NCBI GenBank assembly: GCA_015499995.1
Contig: JADNRV010000586.1
Location: 1-23,535 of the forward strand
DNA: 23,535 nucleotides
Reading direction: 5' to 3'
Source of the DNA: Flammula alnicola
Lineage: Eukaryota > Basidiomycota > Agaricomycetes > Agaricales > Strophariaceae
Position 1 is the first letter of the stretch; each line of letters opens with the position of its first letter. The translations under genes were made by a program, and so were the position numbers. Shown here in pieces: positions 9,055 to 20,000 of this stretch. Below the pieces are notes generated by a model. That model was not told the origin of the DNA. It saw only the letters and a program-made list of their open reading frames with translations, and ran no database searches.

Positions 9055-10090
9055 ATGGCCGACTCTTGGAAAGATGACATTCTCCTCAAAATAGTCAACA
9101 TTCTCGTCTACTTCCTCTTCCTGGGCTCAAATATCTACACCGTAGCCTCGCCCTCCTCTATATACTACTATGGAAAGGAGACCTATATAACTCCCGCTCC
9201 TTGGGCGTTCCTCATCTGGTACATGCTTGCTCTACAACTCCGCAGCAGCAGCATACTGACCACCAGCCTCTAGGTCTCTCATCCACATTCTCCTCCTAGG
9301 CACTATCATCTACCAGTTCTTCCCCAACGGCAAAAAGACGATTATTGACGGCATCTCATGGCGCTTTCCTCTCCTTGGCATCCTCAATGCCATCTACGTC
9401 AACCTCTGGGCTACCCACCATTACATCATTGGTATGCTCTTCTCTAAAACAGTCTATTCTATCCATTCTAATTCGTCTCCCAAGCCTTCATCTTTGCCCT
9501 CTTCGTCAGCTCTGCTGTTACTGTACGTCGCATTCCATTCCATTCTCTCCTAGATATTTTGACTCACAAGCCCCCTTTCCAGCACATCTACTACATTGTC
9601 AAGAAGTACCACGCTGCGGAGTCATATGCTGATGAGCTCTTCATCCACCTGCCCTTCTCTCTCTACCACGGATGGACCACCGTCCTCGTCGTTGTCACCG
9701 CCTTTGACGCTTTCGGCGTAGACAGCCTCACCCACACAGCCGGCATCTGGACCAAAGTCTTTGTCTTCCTTGCCCTGTAAGCTTCCATTTTATTTTCTTG
9801 TCTAATTCGAAACTCATCCCCTACGTAGCTTCTTCCTCGAGGGAACCGCCGCGGCATACGCGTTCTCCACCCCTGAAGGCGACCTGCCTGCCTCTATCGC
9901 CATCGCCTGGTCCCTCTGGGCCATCTTCGCACACCAGACCTCGTCGGGCTTCGTCCACTGGTCGTCGCTTGTCTTTGCCATCCTCGCTGTCATCTGGGTC
10001 CTCAAGGGTGCCACCGGCCACGTCCTGCATTTCCGCCATCGCGGCATCATCGCCCTCAGCGACGAAGAGCGCGCCCCTCTCGTCGGCTAA
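9055..10090 (+). CDS. Polytopic membrane protein, tryptophan-rich sensory/TspO-like family, 271 aa
   Basis: Five exons: 9055-9218, 9274-9431, 9485-9522 (only 38 nt), 9583-9776 and 9829-10090. All phases agree (272 codons with stop). The product has about seven hydrophobic segments: residues about 12-30, 48-66, 80-95, 100-118, 145-165, 175-195 and 210-235. The block [19 protein letters not shown] and the later [11 protein letters not shown] strongly resemble conserved blocks (PAGYAFSIWGLIYLLLG and LPFSVYLGWIT) of bacterial-type tryptophan-rich sensory protein relatives of TspO/MBR. The C-terminus is a short polar tail ([12 protein letters not shown]). Its ligand is unknown; members of the broader family bind porphyrins or steroids, but that cannot be transferred from sequence alone. 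ATG context is CACCATGG. Confidence 0.75.
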
Positions 10091-11162
10091 GTGTGCATGA
10101 CAACTCTGTGCATTCCATGTCGCTGTTGGTAGGAGATCTAAGTAACTAGCATTCTAGCATTTTGTGCCTTGTCTCTGACGTATTGTTTGCTTGCTCTTGT
10201 AATAATCCTACTTGATTGAATTAGTTTTGCATCGAAAGGTGTAGGTTTGGGGATTGAAGTGGCTTATCTTTTGGATTGCTAATCCCATTCAGCTAATCCC
10301 ATGCAAGATACTTGAAATGAAATTCAAGCTTTCATAAATTGTGGGAAGTTGCAATGGAATGGAATGCGTCGACGGTGTTGCAACGTTCCTTACTCGCATA
10401 CATTGCGTCTGTCACTCGATTTGGGCGTGTATCAAATGGATGATTGGTGTACGGCGTACGCTATCTATGTACCACGTTCGTGCCAACACGCCATTTGGAA
10501 GGGTCGCGTGCCGGTTTTAATGGATTACGAGCAGTTCTTGCAATTGATTTCCTGAGGCTGGTAAGCGATTAGAATGCCTTGCGCAAGGAAGGCGTGCACA
10601 GTGCACATCACTGTAAATGATCTGAAGATGTTGATCATGACGTTAACGTTATTGAATCAATGCGTGCGCAGCGAGGCGCAGCGTGCATAGAACGCGTCGG
10701 ATTTCGGCGGTGTCAGGTGATTAAAGATGCCCCTATCGACGCGTGCGTCCGACGCGATAGCCTCTTGAAAGTTGAAACAGACCGATGGCAATCGATCTGT
10801 CAAGTAGGCTTTCGCTACATGTCCAGAAAGTCGTCTAGTACGCATATTGTCATTGAGAAAGTGGTTAAGGAGGGGCTGGGGGTTTTTGAAATAGATGGAA
10901 TGATGAAGTGCTTGAAGCAATAAGTATTAGATTGTTTAGCGCATGCATTGTCTTCAGCCAATCTTCACCAAACTCAAGATCAAAAATCCAAATTCTCCAG
11001 CTTGGTTCCAGCGCTCTCATGTACTCTGCTCAGGAGCCTTCAAGAGTTGTTAAGAGCCTTTGCGGAGGAAGCGTGACAGGTTTGCATGTGAACTAATTAC
11101 ACGTGCCGTGACTGACGCGCTGAAATTGCTCACGAATGACAATTTGAATGTGAACGCAACAC
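10091..11162. other. Intergenic DNA without a supported gene
   Basis: Contains the 3' UTR of the membrane-protein gene. Between 10657 and 10923 both strands are open for 87 codons, but neither product has a recognisable domain, a splice partner or a favourable start context. The region has scattered short inverted repeats (for example ACGCGTCGGA near 10692 with TCCGACGCGA near 10749). Confidence 0.35.
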
Positions 11163-11742
11163 AGGACCTCCGAAAATACCCTGGTAGGTCAGATACAAAA
11201 AACCAAAAATTTCTGGGTTTTTGGGTGAACAAAATTTTTCATTTTAGGGCCTGATTTCGGGTGAATTCCCAACCTGACCTCCAAAATTTCGCAATTTCGG
11301 GTGAACAAAATATCTGACCTCGGTTTTGCTCATATGATTAATTGGTGATTTTAATCATAAGCCTCATCGTTTCACACACTTCTTATCATTATCTTAGTCT
11401 ACAAATTGTTGACATTCTTCTTCTTTCACGTATTGCATTGTTCTAACAATTTGCAGAGGAGGTGCCACCAAGTACATTTTGCATATGGGTCATTGGCCCA
11501 AACCTATTAATAACCTGCCGGTTCCGGAGTTCCGGTCATTGGTTGTCGACAGCAGTCGGGTGAACAACATCTGACCTTGGACGGTAGGGCCGACTTTTGG
11601 GTGAATAATAGCACCTTACCTGAGTGAAAATTTTTGGCTCTCGACGGGTGAACACAGCCAAAAATTATCTGACCTTCACAGCCAAAGGCTGCGATTTCGG
11701 GTGAACTGGTATCTGACCTAATAGGGTATTTTCGGAGGTCCT
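11163..11742. mobile_element. 580-bp MITE with about 33-bp terminal inverted repeats and 8-bp target duplication
   Basis: The left end AGGACCTCCGAAAATACCCT and the right end, its reverse complement, are matched; identity then continues through TAGGTCAGATAC for about 33 bp with two mismatches. The octamer CGCAACAC flanks both ends (11155-11162 and 11743-11750), a clean 8-bp target-site duplication as made by hAT-type (also P-type) transposases. No transposase is encoded. The interior carries at least seven copies of GGGTGAAC/T, mostly followed by TCTGACCT. The element lies directly upstream of PRI1. Confidence 0.85.
11223..11719 (+). repeat. Subterminal GGGTGAA(C/T)...CTGACCT motif array inside the MITE
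   Basis: GGGTGAA(C/T) begins at 11223, 11259, 11299, 11558, 11599, 11646 and 11699, always on the plus strand. TCTGACCT or CTGACCT follows a few to about 20 bases later at 11274, 11313, 11570, 11668 and 11712. The copies form two clusters near the two ends and are absent from about 11325-11550. Such subterminal repeats bind transposase in hAT-like elements; here that is inference. Confidence 0.75.
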
Positions 11743-11836
11743 CGCAACACTAGCTTGAAACTCACCACCACCAAACCACCAACCATTCTCGACAGACTTC
11801 TAGCAAAGAAAAGAGACCACTCAAAAACTCAACAGC

Positions 11837-13469
11837 ATGGATACAGCAGATGAAGTACAACCTACCTCCCCAGGTGCGTTCTGTTTCGATTTCCGCTTGC
11901 ACCCAATTGTTATTCAATGCTCATATCGTCCCACTCGCAGAGGTCATGCTCGCGTTTTATCGTCGCCTGTACCCGTTCAAGTCAATATACAACTGGCTGA
12001 ACCACGAACACGCACCTACACGACTCTTTACGCACAGGGAGTTCGCGTTTACGCTCCAAGGCGACGTCTACCTGCGTTACAACTCCTTCACCTCAGCCGA
12101 CGAGCTGAAGAAGCAAGTATGCCAGCTCAACCCAACGCGGTTCGAGATCGGCCCAGTTTACTCTGCCCGGGTACGTATGCAACAGGCTTCTTATACATTG
12201 TATCGATTTGTCAACTACACCGCGCCGCTCATCACAACCACTTCTCTTTCTTTCTCTAGCCACGAGACAAAAAGACAGTGCGCTCAGGAGCATTCAACCC
12301 CATCCTCCGCGAACTCGTCTTCGATATCGACATGACCGACTACGACCCCGTCCGCACGTGCTGTTCAAAAACGGACATCTGCAAGAAATGCTGGGGCTTC
12401 ATCGCTGCGGCCGTTCGCGTGCTGGACGCGGCGCTGCGCGACGAGTTTGGGTACGAGAAGCTGCTGTGGGTCTACTCGGGTCGGCGCGGTATCCATCTGT
12501 GGATCTCGGACAAGGAGGCGATGGCGTTGACGGACCAGCAGCGGAAGGCGCTCGTCGGTTGGCTTACGGTCGTACAGGGTGGGAAGGAGGGCAGCCAGAA
12601 GCTCAATGTTCACAATAATGGCGGGAAATTACCGCCTTCGTTGCAGTGCGTTTGTCCCCGTCATCTGTATTTTATGGTGTTTGTTATCCGTTTGTTGACG
12701 CCATCTCGCTAGGAATGCGCTCGGGTACTTGAGAACCGTCTTTGGGGAGCTGATCCTCAGCAACCAAAATTGCTTTCAATCGGAAGAAGGCTACGAAGAA
12801 TTGCTGAAGGCCGTTCCTGATCCGCGCGTGGTCGATACCTTGCGTTCCAAATGGGACGCCAACCCTACACGGTCTTCAGAAGACAAATGGTCTGATCTTT
12901 TCAAAGCTGCCTCAACACAACAACGAGTAATGTGTCTCTCCTTCCCCTGACTATGGTTAGCCACTTACCCAAAAATGTTACAGCTCATGAGCGCACTGGA
13001 GGATATTATTATCCAGTACACCTACCCACGCCTTGATGCGGAAGTCTCCAAACACCGAAACCATTTGTTGAAAGCTCCTTTCTGCATCCACCCGAAGACA
13101 GGTCGGGTGTGTGTGCCTCTGGACCTGGAGGCTATCGAAAAGTTCGACCCAGAAGGTGTGCCAACTGTCAGCCAACTCTTGCGTGAATTGGACGAGATAA
13201 AGAGGGAGGACGATGAGAGTAGTAAAGAGTATCACTCTGGTGCGTCGTGTATTGTTTAAGGAAGATTAACCGCAACGCCTAGCTTATTCTGCTGACATAG
13301 ACTGGGAGAAAACTTCGCTGAAGCCTTATATCGACTTGATGGACAAGCACGCACTGAGCTTGATGGAAGTAACGAGGAAGGAGAAACGTAAAGCAGGTAT
13401 ATGTTTTTTGTTCTTTTTTTATGTTCATGAAGAGCTCAGTCTGGAAAAGTTTTAGATGTATCCTGGTGA
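11837..13469 (+). CDS. PRI1: DNA primase small (catalytic) subunit
   Basis: Exons 11837-11873, 11941-12170, 12260-12645, 12713-12926, 12984-13239, 13301-13396 and 13456-13469 give a 410-aa protein, close to the usual eukaryotic length (about 410-420). Diagnostic features are present in order: ELVFDIDMTDYD with the catalytic Asp111 and Asp113; the zinc-binding cysteines 123, 124, 130 and 133 (TCCSKTDICKKCW); and the nucleotide-binding SGRRGIHLW at 162-170. The protein synthesises RNA primers in the DNA polymerase alpha-primase complex in the nucleus, partnered by the PRI2 large subunit (not in this window). The last exon (4 codons, DVSW) depends on a 59-bp intron; without it the frame ends a little later with an unrelated tail. 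The MITE ends only 94 bp before the ATG. Confidence 0.95.
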
Positions 13470-13565
13470 TGACGCTGCCGATATCTCTTTCGTGTGCACA
13501 TCCCGCATGTACAACATGTACACCAGTGTACAGTAACGGACTTACTTTTTTTTTTGCTTATTATA

Positions 13566-13831
13566 ATGATAACAAGGTTCTCTTGTAAACTCAAGATCCA
13601 TCACTTATCCAACGCGCGACTGGAATATATTCACAGGCTATTCCGCGGTAGGATGCGAACTTTACTAATAATTAGGTGTGTTCAGCTCTACCCTCGGGCT
13701 CTGCGGCGCCTTCTCTCCCCTCCGATGAGAAGGTTTCTCCGTTTCCTTCTTTTTCGTCTTCACAGATCAGAAGCAGAACCAGCAGTTCACATGTCGTTTA
13801 TCGTCCTGAACAAGAATTTCCCTGGGAATGA
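13566..13831 (+). CDS. Possible spliced small ORF, 75 aa, Ser-rich
   Basis: Candidate exons are 13566-13647 and 13686-13831, joined in frame across a 38-bp interval that has a GTAGGA donor, a textbook TACTAA branch sequence and a TTCAG acceptor. The second exon reads like a basidiomycete disordered tail (LPSGSAAPSLPSDEKVSPFP...) and ends FPWE. There is no known domain and 38 bp is short for an intron here. It may be a relic of a longer gene, because the frame after the stop also looks protein-like for about 20 codons (ISPPLTPPTRR). Confidence 0.25.
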
Positions 13832-14529
13832 GTTGTGGTCCACGCTATCTATATCTCCCCACCCTTGACGCCGCCGACTCGGAGAATAAATCCATGATGA
13901 TCGCAGAAGTCACTCCTGAAGAGTTCTTCCTTTGATTGAAAAGGACAGGACCGTGCTCAGCTCTCCGTCTTTCTCCCAATACCGAGCAGGCTGTTTGGTT
14001 ATTTCGGCGACGTTTGATATCCGAGTCTTTATTCAACACAGATGGTTCTCCGTGTCAAGAGTTACAGCACACACCCCATGGCATGCCCTGAATGTTGCCT
14101 CATGCTTCAAAACAAGAGTGTTTCGCTGGCCATGTTCAAGGGAACGTGTATTGCCCACGGCTCATGGGTATTTCAAGCTTGACGTAAATGCCTATATTTC
14201 CATGCGAAACATTTAAACCAAAGCTCAAACCTTGCTCAACGAATTCCAAGGAAAGGGTCGCAAAGAAAATGATCATTAAAATCTTCAAGAGAAACTAAGC
14301 GAACAGTCGTACAAAGATAATTGTAACAAAACGGCCGCATCTAGAGCATCATGTTGAATAGCAATTCTATATAATGAGATAAATCAGAAGTCCATCCCAG
14401 TAATTCGAAAGCAGCAAAGCAAAGGAATAGAAAAATCATCGAGCTCTGTTGAAGGCAATCACGAGAAAATTACGAAATAATTCAGAAAAAAGATATTAAA
14501 AAATCAAGGCTTTCAGGATATAACCTTTA
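13832..14529. other. Intergenic region between convergent genes
   Basis: AT-rich DNA holding the presumed 3' UTR of the minus-strand gene ending at 14530. Short open frames only. Nothing else is recognised. Confidence 0.35.
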
Positions 14530-16183
14530 TTAAACCGAATCTTCTGTCTCCGCCAATTCCATCTCCAGCCATCGAATAACAATTTCGTTGGAAGCAACGT
14601 CCGTCTGAAGGACGTCCATCACCCGTTGAGCAATCGGAACAGTGCATTCCTCCGCGCGGCTAAAACCGCTCAGACAACCCTGTCTGTACTCCTCCTCTGA
14701 GATTCCTAGCATCGCAGCGACGGAAGAGGCACCCGGCCCCCCAAATGCGTGGAGGATGATCGGAAGTGCGATCAAGGAGGGTATTTCCGCCGTGAGCTGG
14801 ATGAGCTTTCGGGCGGCGACATGCACGTCTTCCGAAAGATCCATCTTGCTCTTGGTGGCGTCGAGAAGAGCGGGAAGAGTTCTCAAACCCTCGAACGCTT
14901 CGTCCACCGCCTCTCTTGCCAATCGGGTAGATCCGTGCTCAGAGCTCGGCCTAGGAAGTGAGACCAAAAGCTCATAGAGTGCCTTGCAATCGGCAGCCGC
15001 ACTAGCGTAAATGATTGCAGGAGGCGGAGAAGGTGGGCGTGAGGGAGGTAACTTGATCATGAACCGCCCCGGAGGTGGCGTCAATGGCGGCGTGGTGGAA
15101 GTCGGAGGTGATCCGCGACGTTTCTTAGAGTTCAGAAGAGAACTCTCTGGCGCCAGAACAGGCGAGGGCTTGACATCGACACGGTGAGATAACGCCACCA
15201 TAGCCTTCCAAAGGATTGAAATAAGCAGGCTAGCAAGCGTCGCATGGGACAAAATGGACGTTGTGGAGGTTGACAGAGCCTTTGCGTACAACGGCATGAG
15301 TGTCTGCAGCGTTACAATCGACGGGTGATAGACAGTGATTGATTTAGTGCCAGCAGGCGGCTTGGAGATAGGGTTAGAATTCGGATCCTCGAGGGCCTCG
15401 ATCAATGGTATCAACTCGCCGCGCATGGCCGTGATAAAGGGCTTGACCACCCGGTTGATGATTGAAACAAATCCATCCCGAATTGACTTCAATCCATCAC
15501 CACGGACATCTGCGTCAGTGCCAAGTCCAAGTTCGTCGAATACTTGTAGAAGTTCCTCGCTGAACTTAGCGATCGACAGAGCATAAGTCTGAACGAGGTT
15601 TGGGAATGAGAATTGATTGGCGATGGTAGGGACTGCGTGGAAAGAAGGGGATGCTAATATCGATAAGAGTTGGCCCGACAGATTGGTCAACAAAACTGTG
15701 AAGGGACGTTGCAGAGACCGCAAGATTGCTCTGTGTAGATGAGGGTTGTCATGAGCAGCATTTAACTCTCTGAAACTTGATTAGTGAGGAGGCCATGCAT
15801 TGACTGAGACACGTTGCTTACGATGCTATCAAAGAACCGAGGGCGAGGCCACGACCTTGTGGAATTGGGCGTTTGCCAGCAACTTGCTCGTTGACAGGAG
15901 ATGGACCAGCTGGTTGCGCAAGTGCCTTTGACACGGCTTCACTGAGCTTCAGACTCAACATCTCAAGGTACGAACCATCTTGGATAAGAGGAGCATGGTT
16001 CGGAGCTGGAGTGGGAGCTGGTGACGGCGTTTGACGAATGAAGTTCGTGAGAGATAGCTTGGTCGAGGCACGAGGAAGCCCCAAACCCTGGCTCGACTCG
16101 GGGCGGGATGGAACCGTCACCGGGGCCGGAGAGGATGGCCGACTGGATGGTCGGAAGAAAGAGGGGTTCTTGAGAACGTTCAT
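14530..16183 (-). CDS. Uncharacterised two-exon basidiomycete-type protein, 533 aa
   Basis: Exon 1 is 16183-15822 and exon 2 is 15769-14530. They join in frame (GTAAGC donor, TTTCAG acceptor) through a 52-bp intron to give 534 codons with stop. The N-terminal about 60 residues are Ser/Pro-rich and disordered. A helical region follows, interrupted by a proline-rich basic insertion (KKRRGSPPTSTTPPLTPPPGR), then more helices ending LEMELAETEDSV. The helical repeats could form an alpha-solenoid, but I cannot assign a family. No transmembrane segment or catalytic motif is evident. Confidence 0.8.
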
Positions 16184-16477
16184 GATGGGGAATATTTTCT
16201 ATAGGTGATATATTGGAATTCTTGAGGTTGGTGTTGTATTGCGGTGGTGACGATGATCTTGAAAGCGTGGCGAACTATCTGTGGAGTGCAAATCCTGGAG
16301 CAAGGAACCAGATTCCGGGAGATGATCCAATTATCCCATGGGTCGAAGAGACAGAGAGCTCAATAGATTTGGTGCGAATGAGTTTTCCAGCACCTCAGGC
16401 CCTAAGGAGGTCTATCTGTGTCGACGAGGGGGCTTGCAAGCGGTCCAAATAGAATGTTGCTAATCTGGTGTGTCAGT

Positions 16478-16535
16478 CTACAAAATAACAAAGTCAGCAT
16501 TGATTTCCAAGGGGATTCGATAACTGGGTACTCAC
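16478..16535 (-). other. Likely 5'-UTR intron of the gene at 16183
   Basis: On the minus strand a strong donor (ACG|GTGAGTACC) at 16535 and an acceptor (TTATTTTGTAG) ending at 16478 delimit 58 bp, a typical intron size here, about 300 bp upstream of the ATG at 16183. No coding frame continues through it into that gene, so it is best read as untranslated leader. Confidence 0.45.
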
Positions 16536-17000
16536 CGTGGAAGGGAAACAACCATAGATTGTGAAAAGGGTGCTCGATATCGAGGGTGTTAGGGAAAGAG
16601 AAAGAATAGGAACAAGAACTGGGTCCGCATCTAACGGCTGCACTAAATTTTATGGCAGCTTATGTAAAAGTGCGGTATCACTTCCCACGACTCCCATCCA
16701 TCAGCTGTTCCTTCTTCAGCGCTCCAGTCTCTACCCAATAGCAATAGCATCGCTGGGCTCAAAAATACCTCCTGACGAGTGTTCATGTGCCTTGATGATT
16801 TCTTTTGCGTTGTGAATCAGAACATATCTGGCATATTCTCGCCTTGTCCTTTTCTGCGTCATTATCATCAGACAGTCCGACCGTTGGAATGTTGACGATC
16901 TCGGTGGAGTCAAATGACTCGCATGTTGTCGTTGTCCGGAGCCATATGCATGCCTTATCAATCACGGGTATGCACAGCCCAAGCTTGCGAAAGTTTTCAT
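16536..17000. other. Promoter of the gene at 16183 and 3' flank of the adaptin gene
   Basis: Both neighbours are on the minus strand, so this 465-bp stretch holds the adaptin 3' UTR and the next gene's promoter. Minus-strand frames here (16965-16783, 16961-16731) begin after the adaptin stop codon and cannot be joined to it in phase. Confidence 0.4.
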
Positions 17001-20000
17001 TTAGGTGTTCAAGATATTCTGGATTTGTGTCCCAACTTCAACGTCTGCGCATCGTAACCTCCATAAACAGGAATCTTCTTCGGATTCTCGCAAGCGAAGG
17101 GCAATCAACTCGGGCTTCGAGGACTTGGCAGTGTGAGTATCTTCATTTGGCTCCATCAGGATCTTGAGTTCGCCTTCGAAGGGAAGTCGTCAGTCTCAGT
17201 AATAGAAGGGAGTTTATGAATTACCGATAAAAGGAGGAAGGTCGACAGAAACGACGCGCAAACGGTGATGATCCACGCGCTGCAGTCGCCTTATCGCAAT
17301 ATCTATCGAGGAGTTGCACCATCCACGAAGATCGCAAGGCTGGTCAAACGTGTGCCAGACCTCCTCAAAGTCAGGCTTATTCTCAATGGTCTCGGAGGAG
17401 TTGAGAGACGTAGAATCTTCTTCAAAGGGTGATTCGAGAGTGATAAGGTCTGCACCAGGTGTCTTCTGAAGAGTTAGCACAAATGACCTGGACTTGTCAA
17501 GTTCACATACTTGTATGTCTGGCCTCCTCAATAGTTCACATACTTGTATGTCTGGCCTCCTCAATTCTTCTGTTTGGGATGGAACTGGATGTTCTGCCGA
17601 AGGTCGAATCCGAAGGTCTTCCATTCCAACGGCTAGAGCAAGATGGCCTGCAGTCATGGGCGGTGACATCGAACTATGATGACGATCTGGATCAGATAGC
17701 GTTCCCGAGCGCGAACTCGAACTTGACATCCTTCTCATCCTGAGAGGAGGGATAACTTCTGGAAGAGCATATGCCGCATACTTCAGCGAGCTTGAGGACG
17801 GTCCGGCGGCACGGGAAGAAGCACGAGAGAACTGTGGCGTTGAAGCAGACGATCTCGCCGAGTCGGCCTTGTAATTTTGCAAAGAGGCCAGAAAATCAGG
17901 GAGCTAAAATGCAGAGATGAGCCGAATAGGAAGGGTCTGCTTGAAGCATTTATCTACACTCACGGACGGAGACGAAGCTTCGCGAATGATCTTCACAAGC
18001 AATTCCTTATCTTTGGAGAACTCGAGAAATTGGGTACAACGCTGCGAAATATCGCTTAGCACGGACTGCCAATTAGGAGGACATGACCAGGCGGACGTAC
18101 AACTCGGATAGAACGGCGTGCGGATTGGGCTAGAGTTGTTACCGTGTCCATGACATCCGAGGGTATTTCGTCGCAATCGGCTCTGACTCGAAGCATAGCT
18201 ATAATACAGGGCTCTTGGACAATTGCTGAGAAAATGGCTTCAATAGAGGGACTCGTTTAGCAGCAACGCCACTTACCAAGGCACGTTTTTAGCCTGGCGG
18301 CCAGTCCTGATAAAATCTGGGCCGGAGAAGTGGGCAAGGACCCAGAAAATTCAGTCGCTAGTGCGGTAGCAATGACCAAAGCAGTGGGGCTTAGAGGAAC
18401 CTCCGGTTCGGATAGGACGGTAATGAAGTGTGTGGCACATGAAGGAAGAAAGTCGGAGTTTGCTGCAAAAAATCACCAGAGTGAGTCAAAGGAAAATCCA
18501 TAAAATAAATTCTTCTCACAGGGGCTGCGAATATCCGTCAAAACGGTCTCTATGATTCCTTTGAACACTAGTGGCGCAGTCGTTCCTTCATCGACCTTCC
18601 TAGTGAGTTCGAGTACTTGACGAGCATATTCTCCGCCATCCTCCTCGTATTGAATCCATCTGGTTTCTAATATGCGCATGAGGGATTCATTCGTATCCAT
18701 GTTAGCTGGCTCAGGTTTTGCGCCCTTTATTAGAGATAGTACATGAGCGTCGAGAATCGATGGGTCGACTTTTTTGATGATTCGTAAGGACTGCGAATAT
18801 TTAGTTGACTTAGATAATGGGCAACGATAAGAAAACGTACCGTCTTGCGGATTCTCTGGTCTATGGAATCCAACAATTGCATAATTCTTTCGAACTCCGG
18901 GCCTTCCAGGACGGCTGCATGATTTGGTGTTGTACCAGCCCAGGCAGCTACGTCAACGCGTTCTAGACAGGATACAAAGAGGTGGACGTCATTCGGACTA
19001 TAAGACATCAGGAATTGCCGTATACATTGGATAGAAGATATCTTTCTCGAATTTTCAGCCGACAGAAATGCGTCGGATTTGAGTTGGGAGAATAGATGAA
19101 ATATTTCTAGAATGACGGCTTTCGATAGCGAAGTCGGATTCTTGTGTTCGGAGTGCTCCTGAAGAATGTCCAATAAAAGGGGTATGTTGGCCTCCGACAA
19201 CCTGGAAGGATAGAACTCCGTGTTTATATTCATTCACAGACATAGCAATTAAATCACTTACCCAAGAGACCCTAGGGCTTTCAAAACGCTGAGAATGATG
19301 TCCTGATCTGTATCGTTGACATACGAAGATTCCGCCACCAAGATATCGTTTACTCTAGCGACTATGGCGTTGTCCTAAACAACTTTTAAATGAATATCAA
19401 ATCGTGAACACATTTTACTTACACTTGGAACGTCCTTGCAAGGACCAAAGCTGCTTGAACGACTGAGCTATCTGCATCACTCAGCCTCTTGAGGATCGTT
19501 CCACGGATATGTTCAAGTAAAGCAGGATTGTAGCTGGACAGAGCGCGAAACGCCAAAAGTGCGCGGCGCCTGACTTGAGAACTACGCAGGAGGATTGAGA
19601 CCTAACTTCAGGAAGCGAAGTAAAGAAGCTACCACTTGTCACCCACTAGTCGTGCGAGAGCAGATCATGTAATCGTGACTGGACAGCTGGAATTATGTCT
19701 TCCGTGGGTGAAGTAATGAGATTGTCGAGAGCCAAACAGATGCGAGGGACCTCGTCGCTTTCTAGGTCCTGTAAATAAACGATTAGTTGAAAAACCTAAA
19801 TTGCAGGATATTAAGAGGGAAGCTGACTTTACGCAAAGTATTAATGAGCATAAGTCGAAGTTCGTTGTCCAAAGGCATGAGTTCGGAGCAGAATAGATAA
19901 CCTGAAGCCCGTGTGAATAGGCATCAATGCAATAATGCAAGGCAATACATACCTATTCGTTTATCTTCGACTTTCTTCCCGGTTTCTGCCAGATTTATGG

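Noticed and set aside
10657..10923. Fully overlapping 87-codon open frames on both strands
   Set aside because: Neither has a domain, a good start context or neighbouring exons; chance overlap is the simpler explanation.
12927..12983. Stop codon in the primase gene (CGAGTAATG...TGA), considered as a premature end
   Set aside because: A GTAATG donor and a TTACAG acceptor remove it in phase and restore the conserved primase sequence on both sides.
16783..16965. Minus-strand frame with a Cys-containing end (ARICQICSDSQ) considered as the last exon of the adaptin gene
   Set aside because: The adaptin frame closes at a TAA at 17003-17001 after a conserved LWRLRC-type end, and no GT-AG pair joins it in phase to this frame.
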